A stretch of 64,000 bases of DNA from Rhodospirillales bacterium 70-18 (GCA_001899585.1 MKWE01000043.1:53612-117611), one strand, 5' to 3'. Shown: positions 9,301-19,052, numbered from the stretch's first letter. Numbers and translations are program-made. Notes: a model not told the origin generated them from the sequence alone.

Positions 9301-9742
9301 GCGCGGCGGCCAGCGTCGGCGGCCCGGTCTCGGCTTCCGCCTCGGCCACGCCCTTGCGTTGCACCTTGTCCTCGGCCTCGCAGGCCGCGCATTTCGGCTG
9401 CACCGACAGCGGTGCCGCTCCGGCCCCTGCCATCGTGCGAGTGCTCACCTGGCCCATGCGCTGCACCGTATCGGCGATGCGGTCGGCCTCCTGCTCGTAG
9501 ACATCGTTCGTGGGGCCAACTTCCAGGCGCGGTTGCACCGGGGTCGCCGCGGGGTCGTGCTCGGTCTCCGCATCCAGTGCCGCGTTGCGCTGCGCCACCG
9601 GGTTCACCCTGAGTGCCGCGAGCGGAAACGGCGCGCTGCCGGCCGCCAGATGGCCCTGCGCCGCCGCCTCCCGCCGCGGCACCGGCGCGGCCTTGCGCTG
9701 CATCGGGGGCAGCAGCGAGGCGATGGGCGCGGCGCGGCTCAT
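6383..9742 (-). CDS. DUF4157 protein, probable eCIS cargo/effector
   Basis: A 1119-aa protein. Residues 75-96 carry VGPTNDVYEQEADRIAD, and residues about 163-230 hold the DUF4157 domain, with YEQRLGRDLSAVRVH and the metallopeptidase-like TLSHEMAHVLQQT (HEMAH at 219-223). A CxxC pair sits at 118-121. DUF4157 is the domain most often linked to eCIS loci and is typically at the N-terminus of cargo proteins. The rest (230-1119) is unrecognised: a Gly/Pro linker, a beta-rich segment around 380-560, a basic Arg-rich stretch near 600-620, a long helical/coiled-coil region about 640-900, a small hydrophobic Cys-containing segment near 900, and a Pro-rich tail. Gene presence is certain; the toxic activity is unknown. 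Confidence 0.88.
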   Translation of the reverse strand: MSRAAPIASLLPPMQRKAAPVPRREAAAQGHLAAGSAPFPLAALRVNPVAQRNAALDAETEHDPAATPVQPRLEVGPTNDVYEQEADRIADTVQRMGQVSTRTMAGAGAAPLSVQPKCAACEAEDKVQRKGVAEAEAETGPPTLAAAPATLNAGGNQLAAPVRGFYEQRLGRDLSAVRVHQGAPAQALNESISARAFTYGSHIWLGAGEGAAPSRTLSHEMAHVLQQTQPRALGEEGGAAAAAAPALVQRLGGARWVPARSKLFTRSAGVSHDAVVKEISRANKDTLAEVPIPNAGRRPGGASGIRPTPGFADFFRASTNGDAIPGVKLVPGDSGTAPAVPTSLPGGGEEAPAETDTGKEAAPPAGEAGGAEESGSAAGAKIVNFNKTGLGGWGFTFGQKVLKGGSAHSVAGNQHPRVSGSRTTGGRLVGVDKAPIGIKLGELKPGHNVAQRLLGASNQLPRYQTGLSGIAAAVNAANARDGSWNMGQPGLMQADGDLKVPSKLSMTSTSTDFHRQLQLSARVGLKKLKSTTTVPGRLVFGRDPRPGHAGVWTYLWVPQNPTLAAGMGPTQDKQLRALVAELDKLVKELTAKPTKLAQPRRAGPARRARRQVRRTPHKDAFNAKAWEHERKTEFAPKVDALAAADLASPDGVQRGAAMQEAFAEIASELAGFTAPKLGSAATTELKSLHRLKRMAGPLGLLLGKLRTVFGGVFVKLADAWDGFKEKFAKRINRPRLAGATGQVGGWRLVVIRILTEAVTQAVKLLAHDIMRRFAACLEGMAERMLEKLAAELEQEFEGEIEAVRQKLEPVMKGFEDVHQRLADEVDPWFQRLDEIDTLLDDVNELRPYLDAIETTTRALILVAGCAEFGIGCIAGALGQLRVPQFIAAMADTDMFRQAVINPIVGKLVEPIGEAAYGELMDLLLGAPDATTLRGRIRAFADVTPACRMPGKGEMNVSSGLGKQFPAASTEAEKAKLIGEAYAEWSRENAEKLRGAVRKQLKNPQGDKVTGDQIDGLNQAAKDSGLTQEQLRDALNRTRGADGRVDLGKVQQEMERAAAGGPPLPEAPEGKQRMPALSIHKRITLPGPAPSGPRVRFGPAPVGGDQGMPAAPGGVIRVGF

Positions 9743-9980
9743 CGACCCGCTCCGCCGATAGCGCTGAACACCGAGGCCGCCGCCGCCCGCCCCGCAGAAC
9801 CCGCATCGGCCCCTGCCGGCAGCATCGCTACATGGCCCGGCCGCGCCCCGGCGGCGACGTCCGCGCCGCCTGCCGCGAGCAACCGCGCCAGCTCAGCCCG
9901 GAACGCCGCGACCACCCGCGCTCGGTCGCCCGGCGCCACGCCGTCCAGAACCAGCCGGTCGATGCGCAGCCGCACCCCGC

Positions 9981-9984
<4 letters not shown>
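9739..9984 (-). CDS. Small eCIS-locus protein, unknown function
   Basis: An 81-aa protein starting MSGVRLRIDRLVLDGV. It overlaps the ATPase stop and the DUF4157 start by 4 bases each (ATGA on both sides), so translation is probably coupled. The N-terminal half (RIDRLVLDGVAPGDRARVVAAF) looks like a compact fold; the rest is Ala/Gly-rich. Small proteins of this kind between the ATPase and the DUF4157 gene recur in eCIS loci, but no function can be assigned. A longer reading frame in the same phase overlaps the ATPase and is a shadow. Confidence 0.7.
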
Positions 9985-11983
<1,999 letters not shown>

Positions 11984-11987
<4 letters not shown>

Positions 11988-13267
11988 GGCACGGTCACCG
12001 TCGGCCCGGTCACGTTGCCGAATTCCGGGCTGGCCGGATTGGTCTCGACCGTCAGCGGGCTCTCGGCGCCATCAACCTGCGCACGAATCAGATAGGTGCC
12101 GGCGGGCAGTGCGGTGAAGCCGAACACCACCTGCGCCAGCGGGAACACGGCGCCGCCGGGGATCTGCGCCGGCAGCACCGCTGCCACCGCCGGCCGGGGC
12201 GCGGTGCGGTCCAGCAGCAGCCGCACGGTCTGCCCGGCGACCAGACCGGGCACGAGGTCCACGGTCACGGTGCCGTCGTGCCGTCCCTCGGCATCTTCTG
12301 GCCCGGCGACCACGCCCCCCCCCGGCAGGGTCAGCGACGGCCGCAGCAGGAACGGCACTGCCTGGGTCTCGCGCGCCAGCTGCGGCGGCGCCCCGGCCGG
12401 CGGCGGCAGCCGAACCCGCGCCGTCGCCACCCCGGCCGGTAGCGTCGTGCCGCCCAGCGACGCCGGTTGCAGCACCACCTCCAGCCGCCCGGCGCTCGCG
12501 GCAGCAGGGTCTGGCGTCGCCACCACGCCGTTCAGCAGCAGGCTCGCCCCAGGGAGCGCGAAGCCGCGGCCGGCGAGTACGATCCGCCCGCCCCAGACGA
12601 TCGGACGGGTTGGGCCGTCGATGGCCTGCACCGCGTCGATGCCGGCCGCGCTGATCGGGATCACATACGGCCCGCGCCGACGCACCGGCAGCCCGCCCGG
12701 CACCTCGTCGCGCGCGTCGATCTGCACCAGCGCGGCACGATAGGCGAGGGAGAGCCGATACGGCGTCTGGAACAGGATCGACCAGAGCTTCGACAGTTCC
12801 TCCAGGTTCAGCGGCGTCGGCGAGAACTTCACAAGGTCATGCGCATCGGCCAGGTCGCTGCCGCCGAGTGCCGCCAGATTGGCCGGGTCTTCCACCGTGC
12901 CTGTCACCAGCGGCCGGTCCAGCAGTGGCCGCTCGTGCAGAATGCGCGCAGCAGTGCCCAGCATCCGCTCCGGCTCGAAGCTGGCGGCATCGCCGTAACA
13001 GGTCAGCAGATAATGCAGATCGAGCGCCGCCGAGGCCCGCCCTACCACCTGTCCGCTCCCGTTGCGCACCGGCAGGTCGACGTTGCGCAGCGCGCTGTTG
13101 GGAGTGACCTGGAACAGAAAGATGTTGATGCCCCGCCGCGCGTCGTCGCCCGGCCCGCCCGGCCGCTCGTGGCTCACCCGCGCGCCGGGCACGTCCATGT
13201 CGAGCGCGCCTTGCAGCAGCCGGCCAAGGGCGGCGGAGACGGTGGCCACGGCGAGATGGTTGCTCAT
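11984..13267 (-). CDS. DUF4255/Pvc16-like tail terminator protein
   Basis: A 427-aa protein starting MSNHLAVATVSAALGRLLQ. The N-terminal 190 residues match the Pvc16/Afp16 N-terminal domain (DUF4255), with NIFLFQVTPNSALRN and LDLHYLLTCYGD, which caps the tube/sheath at the membrane-distal end and sets length together with the ruler. The C-terminal 200 residues contain IPISAAGIDAVQAIDGPTRP and further beta-rich Pro/Gly segments resembling IPT/TIG-type domains. The frame is open beyond 13267, but that start gives the family N-terminus and overlaps the previous stop. Confidence 0.9.
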
Positions 13268-14118
13268 CGCGCCCCCCCGCGGCCGAGCAGCACATCGAGC
13301 GGCGGCGGCCCAACCTGGCGGGCCGAAGCCGGCGCCGGGGCGGCCGGTGGGGCGAAGCGGATCTCGACCCGCCCGATCGTTACCTCCACCGCTGGCGGCG
13401 CCGCTTTCGCCCCCGCCGAGGCCGCCCCGATACCGGGCCGCGCCGCGTCGCCCGGTCGCGCAGCCGCCACGCCGTCCGTCTGCGGTGCTCCGAACGCCGA
13501 TCTCCCGGACTGCGATGCGCCGGGCGCGACCGAAGGGCGATCGGCAGCCGGCGGCGACGGATCGTGCGTGCCGGTGGTCGGGGCGCTCCACCGCGCGGCG
13601 GCAGCCGGATGCGCGCCGCCCGCGTGCCCGGCAGCGGCAGGCGGTCCCGCCCCGTCTGCGAAAACCATGCGGGCGGGATGTGCCGGCGCCATGTGCAACC
13701 GGGCGGCCGGTGGCGGTGCCGCGCGCGGCGACGCCGGCCCGGTTTGGCGCGGCGCCGCTGCGTCCGCCATGCGGATGGAGGCTGGTGGCCGCGGCGACGC
13801 TGGCGGCATATCAGCCAGCGTCAGCAGTGGTGCACCGGCTCGCTCCGCCTGCGCGGCGCGGCGTGCCGGCGCGGCCGCCGGACCCGCATCCGGCACCACA
13901 GTCGCTGCCACAGGCGGCGTCTGGGACACGGATGCTCCCAACACCGCGCTCGCGGTGGCCGCGCCATGCCAGACATCCCCCGCCGCCGTCGCCTCGATGG
14001 CGGGCGGCAAACCGTCGGGCACCACGGCGTCCGGCTCGAACAGCCCGGGCCGACGCGGTTGCAGCACCGGCAACTGCCCCAGCGCGCGCGCGCCGAGCCG
14101 GTGGAACAGGCCCGTCAT
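13264..14118 (-). CDS. Pro/Ala-rich hypothetical protein in eCIS locus
   Basis: A 284-aa protein starting MTGLFHRLGARALGQLP. Most of it is low-complexity Ala/Pro/Gly sequence with no recognisable domain. Only the last 50 residues (VEVTIGRVEIRFAPPAAP and PLDVLLGRGG) look ordered, and the 'vtIGRVEIR' segment recurs in small eCIS proteins encoded at this position. It overlaps both neighbours by 4 bases (zinc-ribbon baseplate gene upstream, DUF4255 gene downstream). It could be a flexible linker or scaffold; function is not assignable. The frame is preferred over alternatives because of the tight coupling and the ordered tail. Confidence 0.68.
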   Translation of the reverse strand: MTGLFHRLGARALGQLPVLQPRRPGLFEPDAVVPDGLPPAIEATAAGDVWHGAATASAVLGASVSQTPPVAATVVPDAGPAAAPARRAAQAERAGAPLLTLADMPPASPRPPASIRMADAAAPRQTGPASPRAAPPPAARLHMAPAHPARMVFADGAGPPAAAGHAGGAHPAAAARWSAPTTGTHDPSPPAADRPSVAPGASQSGRSAFGAPQTDGVAAARPGDAARPGIGAASAGAKAAPPAVEVTIGRVEIRFAPPAAPAPASARQVGPPPLDVLLGRGGAR

Positions 14119-14807
14119 CCCGCGAGGTCCAGATAGATCTGCCGTCGCGCCGCCGGCATCCCCAGGATCTCCGCCTCGCTCCAGCCATAGGCCCGCGCCA
14201 GCGTCGCCACCTCGGCCATCGCCCGCCGCGCCGCCGCATCCAGTTCCACCGTCAGCAGCGCCGCCGCATCGAACGCCACCTCCCAGGACTGCGCACAACC
14301 GGCGCACACCAAGCCGATCCGCGCATCCGCCAGCGGGTCGGCGGCATCCAGCGCCGCCTCCACCGCCGCGATCAGCGCCGCCGGCGCTTCGCCCCCGCCC
14401 TCCGGCGGCTCCACCGCGGTGATCGCGCGCGCGCGCAGCAGATCGGCCGCCACGCCGGGACCCGCACTGGCCGCCGCCGCGTCCATGTCGGCCAACGTCA
14501 GCGGCCGCGCCGTCGCGCGCCAGCCTTCCGCCTCGACCATGACCGGCCCGCCCTCGGCCGCACCCACCAGATCGGCCGGCACGAAGCGCGTCTCGTTCAC
14601 CGTGCCGCAGGCGGGGCAGTTCGCCACCGCGCTGATCGCCTCGCCGACCAGCCGCCCGCGCAGCGCGATCAGCCGCCGCGTCGCCTCGCCGAGCGTCAGC
14701 GCCGCGCCGTCCGCCTCCCCGGCAGCAGCCAACAGGCGCTTCGCCCGCCCCGCTCCGGGTCCCTGCGCCGCCTGCCAGAATGTGAGGATGATGTCGGCAT
14801 CCGCCAT
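14115..14807 (-). CDS. Zinc-ribbon baseplate/assembly protein of eCIS
   Basis: A 230-aa protein starting MADADIILTFWQAAQGPG. Two Cys pairs, CPAC in the first half (ANCPACGTVNE) and CAGC in the second (GLVCAGCAQSWEV), are the right distance apart to form one zinc ribbon. The protein ends GWSEAEILGMPAARRQIYLDL, the helix found at the C-terminus of phage tail assembly chaperone-like proteins (T4 gp26/gp51-type baseplate family). It lies just downstream of the tube gene. A role in baseplate assembly is likely from position; the exact counterpart in Afp/PVC is uncertain. Confidence 0.75.
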   Translation of the reverse strand: MADADIILTFWQAAQGPGAGRAKRLLAAAGEADGAALTLGEATRRLIALRGRLVGEAISAVANCPACGTVNETRFVPADLVGAAEGGPVMVEAEGWRATARPLTLADMDAAAASAGPGVAADLLRARAITAVEPPEGGGEAPAALIAAVEAALDAADPLADARIGLVCAGCAQSWEVAFDAAALLTVELDAAARRAMAEVATLARAYGWSEAEILGMPAARRQIYLDLAG

Positions 14808-14823
14808 CGTGTCCCCGCTCCGG

Positions 14824-15348
14824 TCACGCCGGTTCCGTGAAGCTCGGCTCGGTCGGCTCGGTCACGTCGTAGTCGCGTTCCCAGCCCTCGTTCTCGAGCT
14901 TCAGCGACTGGATCGCCACCGCGTTGGCGCTGGCATCCAGTTCCGGCAGTGCCTGGAATTCCGACGGCCAGCAGCGATACAGCTTGTAGGCAATCGCCAG
15001 CTGCCCCGCCTCGTTATAGAGCTCGATGATGATGTCCTTGCGGAAGTCCTTCAGCGAGGTCTCCGCCCCCAGCCCCGAGCCATAGTTCCAAACCTTGTTG
15101 GCCCAGCGCTCGAAATCGGGATCATGGGTCACCCCGCGCTCCAGCGTCACCGCCTCGTAGTCGGATTGCCCGGGCGACTTGCGCGAGGAGGAAGGGTCGC
15201 CCCCCTCGCGATGCTTCACCACCTCGGTGGTGCGCTTCAGCGCCCCCACTTTGGAAATGCCGGCCACGTAGCGGCCGTCCATCTTCACCCGGAACTTATA
15301 GTTCTTGTACGGATCGAAGCGGCCGGTGTTGACGCTGAACTGGGCCAT
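14824..15348 (-). CDS. Inner tube protein (Hcp/gp19-like)
   Basis: A 174-aa protein starting MAQFSVNTGRFDPYKNYKFR, the typical N-terminus of phage T4-like gp19/Afp1-5 tube proteins. Further features are VGALKRTTEVVKHREGGDP and VTLERGVTHDPDFERWANKV, the conserved 'leRGvt.d..f..W' segment. Hexameric rings of this protein stack into the channel pushed out on contraction. It lies 32 bases after the sheath gene. Only one tube gene is visible here, against two or three in Afp/PVC. A much longer overlapping frame extending into the sheath gene is a shadow. Confidence 0.95.
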   Translation of the reverse strand: MAQFSVNTGRFDPYKNYKFRVKMDGRYVAGISKVGALKRTTEVVKHREGGDPSSSRKSPGQSDYEAVTLERGVTHDPDFERWANKVWNYGSGLGAETSLKDFRKDIIIELYNEAGQLAIAYKLYRCWPSEFQALPELDASANAVAIQSLKLENEGWERDYDVTEPTEPSFTEPA

Positions 15349-15380
15349 GGTCGTCTCCCCCCCGGATCGCGTGCCGTCGC

Positions 15381-16949
15381 TCAGTCGGCGTTGCGGATCT
15401 GCTGGATGCTGATGACGACGAATTCCGCCGGCTTCAGCGGCGCGAAGCCCACGGCGATGTTGACGATGCCGCGGTCGATATCGTCCTGCGTCGTGGTCTC
15501 GCGGTCGCATTTCACGAAATAGGCGTCGCGCGGCGAGGTGCCCTGGAACGCCCCCTGGCGGAACAGCTGCTGCATGAAGGCGCCGATGTTGAGCCGGATC
15601 TGCGCCCAGAGCGGCTCGTCGTTCGGCTCGAACACCACCCATTGGGTGCCGCGGAACAGGCTCTCCTCCAGGAACAGCGCCAGCCGCCGTACCGGCACAT
15701 ATTTGTATTCGTCGCCCAGCTGGTCGGTGCCGCGCATCGTGCGGGCGCCCCAGATCACGCGTCCCAGGCCAGGGAACGAGCGCAGGCAGTTCACCCCCAG
15801 CGGGTTCAGCACGCCGTTCTCGTCGTCGGTCAGCGGCACCTCCAGCCGGTCGATGCCGGTCAGCGCCGCATCCAGCCCGGCCGGCGCCTTCCATACGCCG
15901 CGCGTCGCATCCGTGCGGGCATACAGCCCGGCGATGGCGCCGCAGGGGGCGAAGGTTTCCAGTTGGTTGTCGCGCAGCGGATCGCGCATCACCAGGCGTG
16001 GGAAATACAGCGCCGCGTTGCGTGCGTCCGTGCCGGAGACCAGCGGCGCGTTGCGTACCGCATCGCGCGCGGTGGCCACCGCGTTGGCCGGGTTGGCGGT
16101 CCATGTCGCCGGCGGATCGACCACCAGGAAGACCCGCCGCCCGACGCAATAGGTCGCCGCCGAGGCCCATACCTCCGGTGCTATGTCGCTGTCGCGGGTA
16201 TCAGGCGGAATGCAGAGGATGTTGAACAGGTCGGCCTTCTCCAGCGCCCGCATGCCGGTCTTGGCATCCAGGTCGCCCTGGTAGGTCGGCGTGTTCAGGG
16301 TCTGCCCGTCATTCCCCCCGGCCGCCGCCGCACCTGCCTGCTCGGCCGGGCGCGCGCCCGGCAGCGCGCCGTCTGTTCGCACCAGGTTGGAGCTGGCTGC
16401 CAGCGTCCGGTCCACCCGCCGCGCCCCGGCGGTCGCCGCCACGCTCAGGTTGCGGTACACCTCGGTGGTGCCGCGCGCGCTGTCCTGCACCGCGAGGTCG
16501 AAGAAATCCGCCCGCGTGAGCCCCAGCGGCAAGGCGATCGAGTCCAGCGCCGCGTTGTCCGCCGGCGTGTTCGCCGCATACGACACCGTCGCCCGCAGCG
16601 CGTTGCCCCAGCCCCCGGGGGTGGCCGCCATCAGGGTCAGGCTGCCGCCCACCGTCACCCGCGCCACCCCGTCGTCGCCGCCGGCGCGGAACAGCCGCAC
16701 GATCTGCGCCTGGCCGCCGCCGTTGGCGAAGAAGTCGCGCACCGCGTAGGTCAGCGGAAAATCCGCCGCCAGGCCGCCGAACCGGCGCACGAACTCGCCG
16801 AAGCTGAAGCAGTCGGTTGGCTGCTCCACGGCTCCCAGTGTACAGCGCCCAACGAAGGCGGTGATCGAGGTCGGCACTGACGCCAACGTGCGAACTCCGC
16901 TCGGGACTTCCTGGATGTAGACGCCGGGATAGCTCAGGGTAATCGACAT
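15381..16949 (-). CDS. Contractile sheath protein
   Basis: A 522-aa sheath protein starting MSITLSYPGVYIQEVPSG, the classic sheath N-terminus ('YpGVYiqEvpsG'). The C-terminal domain (residues about 400-520) has GARTM, RRLALFLEESLFRGTQWVVFEPND and GFAPLKPAEFVVISIQQI, matching the conserved sheath core that contains the contraction handshake strands. Length fits a single full-size Afp2/3-like sheath. It is the second gene of the operon, immediately upstream of the tube gene, as in nearly all contractile systems. Confidence 0.96.
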   Translation of the reverse strand: MSITLSYPGVYIQEVPSGVRTLASVPTSITAFVGRCTLGAVEQPTDCFSFGEFVRRFGGLAADFPLTYAVRDFFANGGGQAQIVRLFRAGGDDGVARVTVGGSLTLMAATPGGWGNALRATVSYAANTPADNAALDSIALPLGLTRADFFDLAVQDSARGTTEVYRNLSVAATAGARRVDRTLAASSNLVRTDGALPGARPAEQAGAAAAGGNDGQTLNTPTYQGDLDAKTGMRALEKADLFNILCIPPDTRDSDIAPEVWASAATYCVGRRVFLVVDPPATWTANPANAVATARDAVRNAPLVSGTDARNAALYFPRLVMRDPLRDNQLETFAPCGAIAGLYARTDATRGVWKAPAGLDAALTGIDRLEVPLTDDENGVLNPLGVNCLRSFPGLGRVIWGARTMRGTDQLGDEYKYVPVRRLALFLEESLFRGTQWVVFEPNDEPLWAQIRLNIGAFMQQLFRQGAFQGTSPRDAYFVKCDRETTTQDDIDRGIVNIAVGFAPLKPAEFVVISIQQIRNAD

Positions 16950-16995
16950 GCATCCCCTCCGTGCGAGCGGCGCGCCGGCGGCGCGCGCGTCCGGT

Positions 16996-17376
16996 TCAGG
17001 TCAACGAGGTGGCGATCAGGAAGCTCACGCTGGCCGGCGTCGCTGGCGCCGCGGCTGCGGTCACCTTTACCGTGCCGAGCGAAGCGGCCAGCCGCTGCGC
17101 CACCGCGCCGAACGCGAAGATCGGCCCGGTCAGCACCAGCGCCGGATCGCCGGCATCGCCGCCCTTGATGGTGATCGAGCCGTCATATCGGTTGCAGGTC
17201 ACAGCCAGCATCGCCACGCGGGTCACATCGTCGATCTGCAGCGCCAGATCCTGATTGGTTCCGGCATCCACCTCGGCCGAGGCGGTGGTGACGGCGCCGG
17301 CATCCAGCGTGCCGCTGCCGGTGAGCCCCGGGCCTGAACCCGCGCCCACACTGACGCTCCATGCGAGTGAAGCCAT
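16996..17376 (-). CDS. Unknown protein, first gene of the eCIS operon
   Basis: A 126-aa protein starting MASLAWSVSVGAGSGPGL, with a strong AGGAGGGAGG ribosome-binding site directly upstream. It is rich in Ala, Thr, Val and Gly and looks beta-stranded throughout, for example ITIKGGDAGDPALVLTGP and VKVTAAAAPATPASVSF. No family is recognised. It precedes the sheath gene by 46 bases and is the promoter-proximal gene of the operon, so it may be a minor structural or decoration protein. No signal peptide or membrane span is visible. Confidence 0.75.
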   Translation of the reverse strand: MASLAWSVSVGAGSGPGLTGSGTLDAGAVTTASAEVDAGTNQDLALQIDDVTRVAMLAVTCNRYDGSITIKGGDAGDPALVLTGPIFAFGAVAQRLAASLGTVKVTAAAAPATPASVSFLIATSLT

Positions 17377-17535
17377 TCGTTCCTCCCTCCTGATCGTTCG
17401 AGGGGGACTCCCGTCCGGCGGCTTATCAGTCTTCGCAACGCGCCGCGGCGAGGCCCGACGTCGGGTCGCACTATACGTTTGCTTGTTGGAAGGTGCGCTC
17501 TTTCAGGCCCCGTTTCGACAAGGATCGTCCCTGCT

Positions 17536-17568
17536 CACGAACTCGTGAATTTGTAACGAATCCGTTAC
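17536..17568. promoter_or_regulatory. Two adjacent inverted repeats upstream of the eCIS operon
   Basis: CACGA-AC-TCGTG (17536-17547) and GTAACG-AATC-CGTTAC (17553-17568) are perfect inverted repeats separated by five bases, 160-192 bases upstream of the first eCIS gene and in an AT-richer patch. They may be operators for a repressor/activator of the eCIS operon. No clear sigma70 promoter can be drawn by eye. Confidence 0.4.
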
Positions 17569-17956
17569 TCAGGATATCGGGACACTTGCACCAAATCCTG
17601 TGGGCGGTGACTCACGATGGGGGATTCCCCGACGCGGGGTGATGTGATTCTCATGTTCGCCGGCAAGGTCGGAGTCGCTCAGTCTCCATCGCCATTGTGG
17701 CGTGGCCGGATGATGGATTGCGCAGGGGAGGATGCGGCGGCGCAAGATGACGGTTGTTCTGACTCTGATGCGCGAGTTGGGTTTCGCAGGACCGGTGTTC
17801 GTCTTGGACCTTCCTCTGTCTCAAGGTCGCGGATGGGTTGCTCGCCGAATCGGATCGATGGTTGCCCTGACCTGCCGCCGCACCCACCGCTGCGCAGGAT
17901 TGGAATGGCGCTCTTCGTTCCTTTTCAGCTTTCCGGCTGTCTTTCTTCGTTGCGGG
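17569..17956. other. Intergenic stretch without a recognisable gene
   Basis: No convincing coding sequence is seen. The minus-strand frames contain short stretches that might be the eroded 3' tail of the IS110-like remnant at 17957-18070, but this rests on weak resemblance only. A GGGGATTCCCC-type palindrome lies near 17620-17630. Confidence 0.4.
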
Positions 17957-18070
17957 CTACGAAGCAGTTCGCACTGGCGGCTCTACCATGTGGGCAATCG
18001 ACCAGATGAAAGCTGCCAACTCCCATGCGATCGCCGCGATCGCCACGACGATGACGTTTTGCGGCTTGTC
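17957..18070 (-). mobile_element. IS110-family transposase remnant (C-terminal tail)
   Basis: On the minus strand, in frame with the terminase fragment, the sequence switches to NVIVVAIAAIAWELAAFIWS and then stops. This looks like the C-terminal end of IS110/IS116-type transposases ('NvvvVAiAREL.gFiWai'). The rest of the transposase is missing, so only the 3' end remains, fused to a phage gene fragment. The match is short, hence moderate confidence. Confidence 0.5.
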
Positions 18071-18410
18071 GTGCGTCATCTCCCAATCGCGGGCGATCTG
18101 CTCGCAGGAGAGCCTGCCCACCGGTGAACACAGCGCCGAGATGTGGAAACCGACCGTGTGCGAGTCCTGCGCGGTGACCGTGGCTCGCCATTCCCCCGCC
18201 GCCAGCATCGCCGTCTCGTAGTGCTCGCCGATCGGCTGGTCGCAGGCCTCGCAGCGATAGGTCACCGTCCGCGGCTCGCCCTTCTCTCAGACCAACCGCT
18301 CAAAGCGCTGCCACTGCATCGCGCTGCAATGCGGGCACGGTACGAAGAACCGTCGCTGGGCGCTGGCTCGGTATTCCCGTTCGATCCGGCAGCGCCCGGC
18401 GATGTCGCAG
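18071..18410 (-). pseudogene. Phage terminase large subunit (GpA) fragment with nonsense codon
   Basis: A minus-strand reading gives RIEREYRASAQRRFFVPCPHC, then AMQWQRFERLV, a TGA stop at 18287-18289, then TYRCEACDQPIGEHYETAML and VGFHISALCSP. This is the zinc-binding middle segment of GpA-type terminase ATPases ('yfvPCPHCg..q' and 'YrCe.CG..i.E'). The TGA replaces the conserved Trp in the usual LxW pattern (TGG to TGA). Both ends are cut: an IS3-type orfA abuts at about 18410 and an IS110-like tail at about 18070. It is a decayed prophage relic. Confidence 0.75.
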
Positions 18411-18638
18411 GATCTCATTTTCCCGCCGCAGCCGCTTCAGCTCCGTTGCCGCGTCCTCACCCTCTGACCGCCGATCAGGCTCGTCCACCTCCCGGTCCCG
18501 CCTCTGCGACAGTCACCGCGTCCAGGTCGACAGGCTAACCCCAAGGTTCTTCCCTATCTCTCGCTTCGTACGCCCACTCCTGCGCAATAGGCGGACGGCT
18601 TCATCCTCAAGTTCCTTCGTGAACCGCTTCTACTTCAT
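18411..18638 (-). pseudogene. IS3-family transposase OrfA remnant
   Basis: Minus strand from the ATG at 18638: KRFTKELEDEAVRLLRRSG, then RTKREIGKNLGVSLSTWTR and a coiled-coil ATELKRLRRENEILR. This is the HTH plus leucine-zipper layout of IS3-group OrfA. Two in-frame stops (TAG at codon 3 and TGA after the HTH where Trp is expected) break it, and it ends abruptly at the junction with the terminase fragment. OrfB is absent. Confidence 0.75.
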
Positions 18639-18755
18639 CCTCAGAAAACTCATCTTGACGCATCAGGAGCTCTCCACTCTTCCGAAGCAAGTCCACGACG
18701 AGAGTGTTCGGTAAAGCTGGGTCCACGCCCCTGGACCTCGATTTCCGAATGAACC

Positions 18756-19052
18756 TCAGGTCGTGTGACGCCGCGCCAAATCCGGCGGGATTGCCTCGGC
18801 CGGAAATTCATTACGGATCGCCGATTTCAATTCGTCGGCGGCCCGCTGGGGATTGGAATCGTCCCATTTAATCGTATAGAGGTGTTCGGTATCAAAATGT
18901 CTTTTGGCTTGGTCGAATTTCAACGATTCACAAATATAAAAAACTGGTTTTCCTGCACCTTCTGCAAATCCAGCCTCCCAATACGCCCCGCGATTATCGT
19001 CTGTAAGGTCACAGATTAAGAATTTCGATGCGCGAATCTCGACTCTGAGAGT
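18756..19052 (-). pseudogene. Nucleoside 2-deoxyribosyltransferase-like protein, C-terminal fragment
   Basis: Minus-strand open frame of about 98 codons without a start codon: EIRASKFLICDLTDDNRGAY, then WEAGFAEGAGKPVFYICES and KRHFDTEHLYTIKWDD, ending at TGA 18756. The 'fLICDLTDdNrGaYwEAGfAeG' pattern is typical of nucleoside 2-deoxyribosyltransferase/TIR-like Rossmann proteins. The N-terminal half is missing and a TGA lies just upstream in frame. Base composition is clearly more AT-rich than the neighbours, suggesting recent acquisition. Such domains occur in nucleotide metabolism and in phage-defence proteins; which applies cannot be told. Confidence 0.6.

Noticed and set aside
14824..16170. 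448-codon frame reaching from the tube gene into the sheath gene
   Set aside because: Only its last 174 codons are the tube protein; the upstream part is a shadow of the sheath gene.
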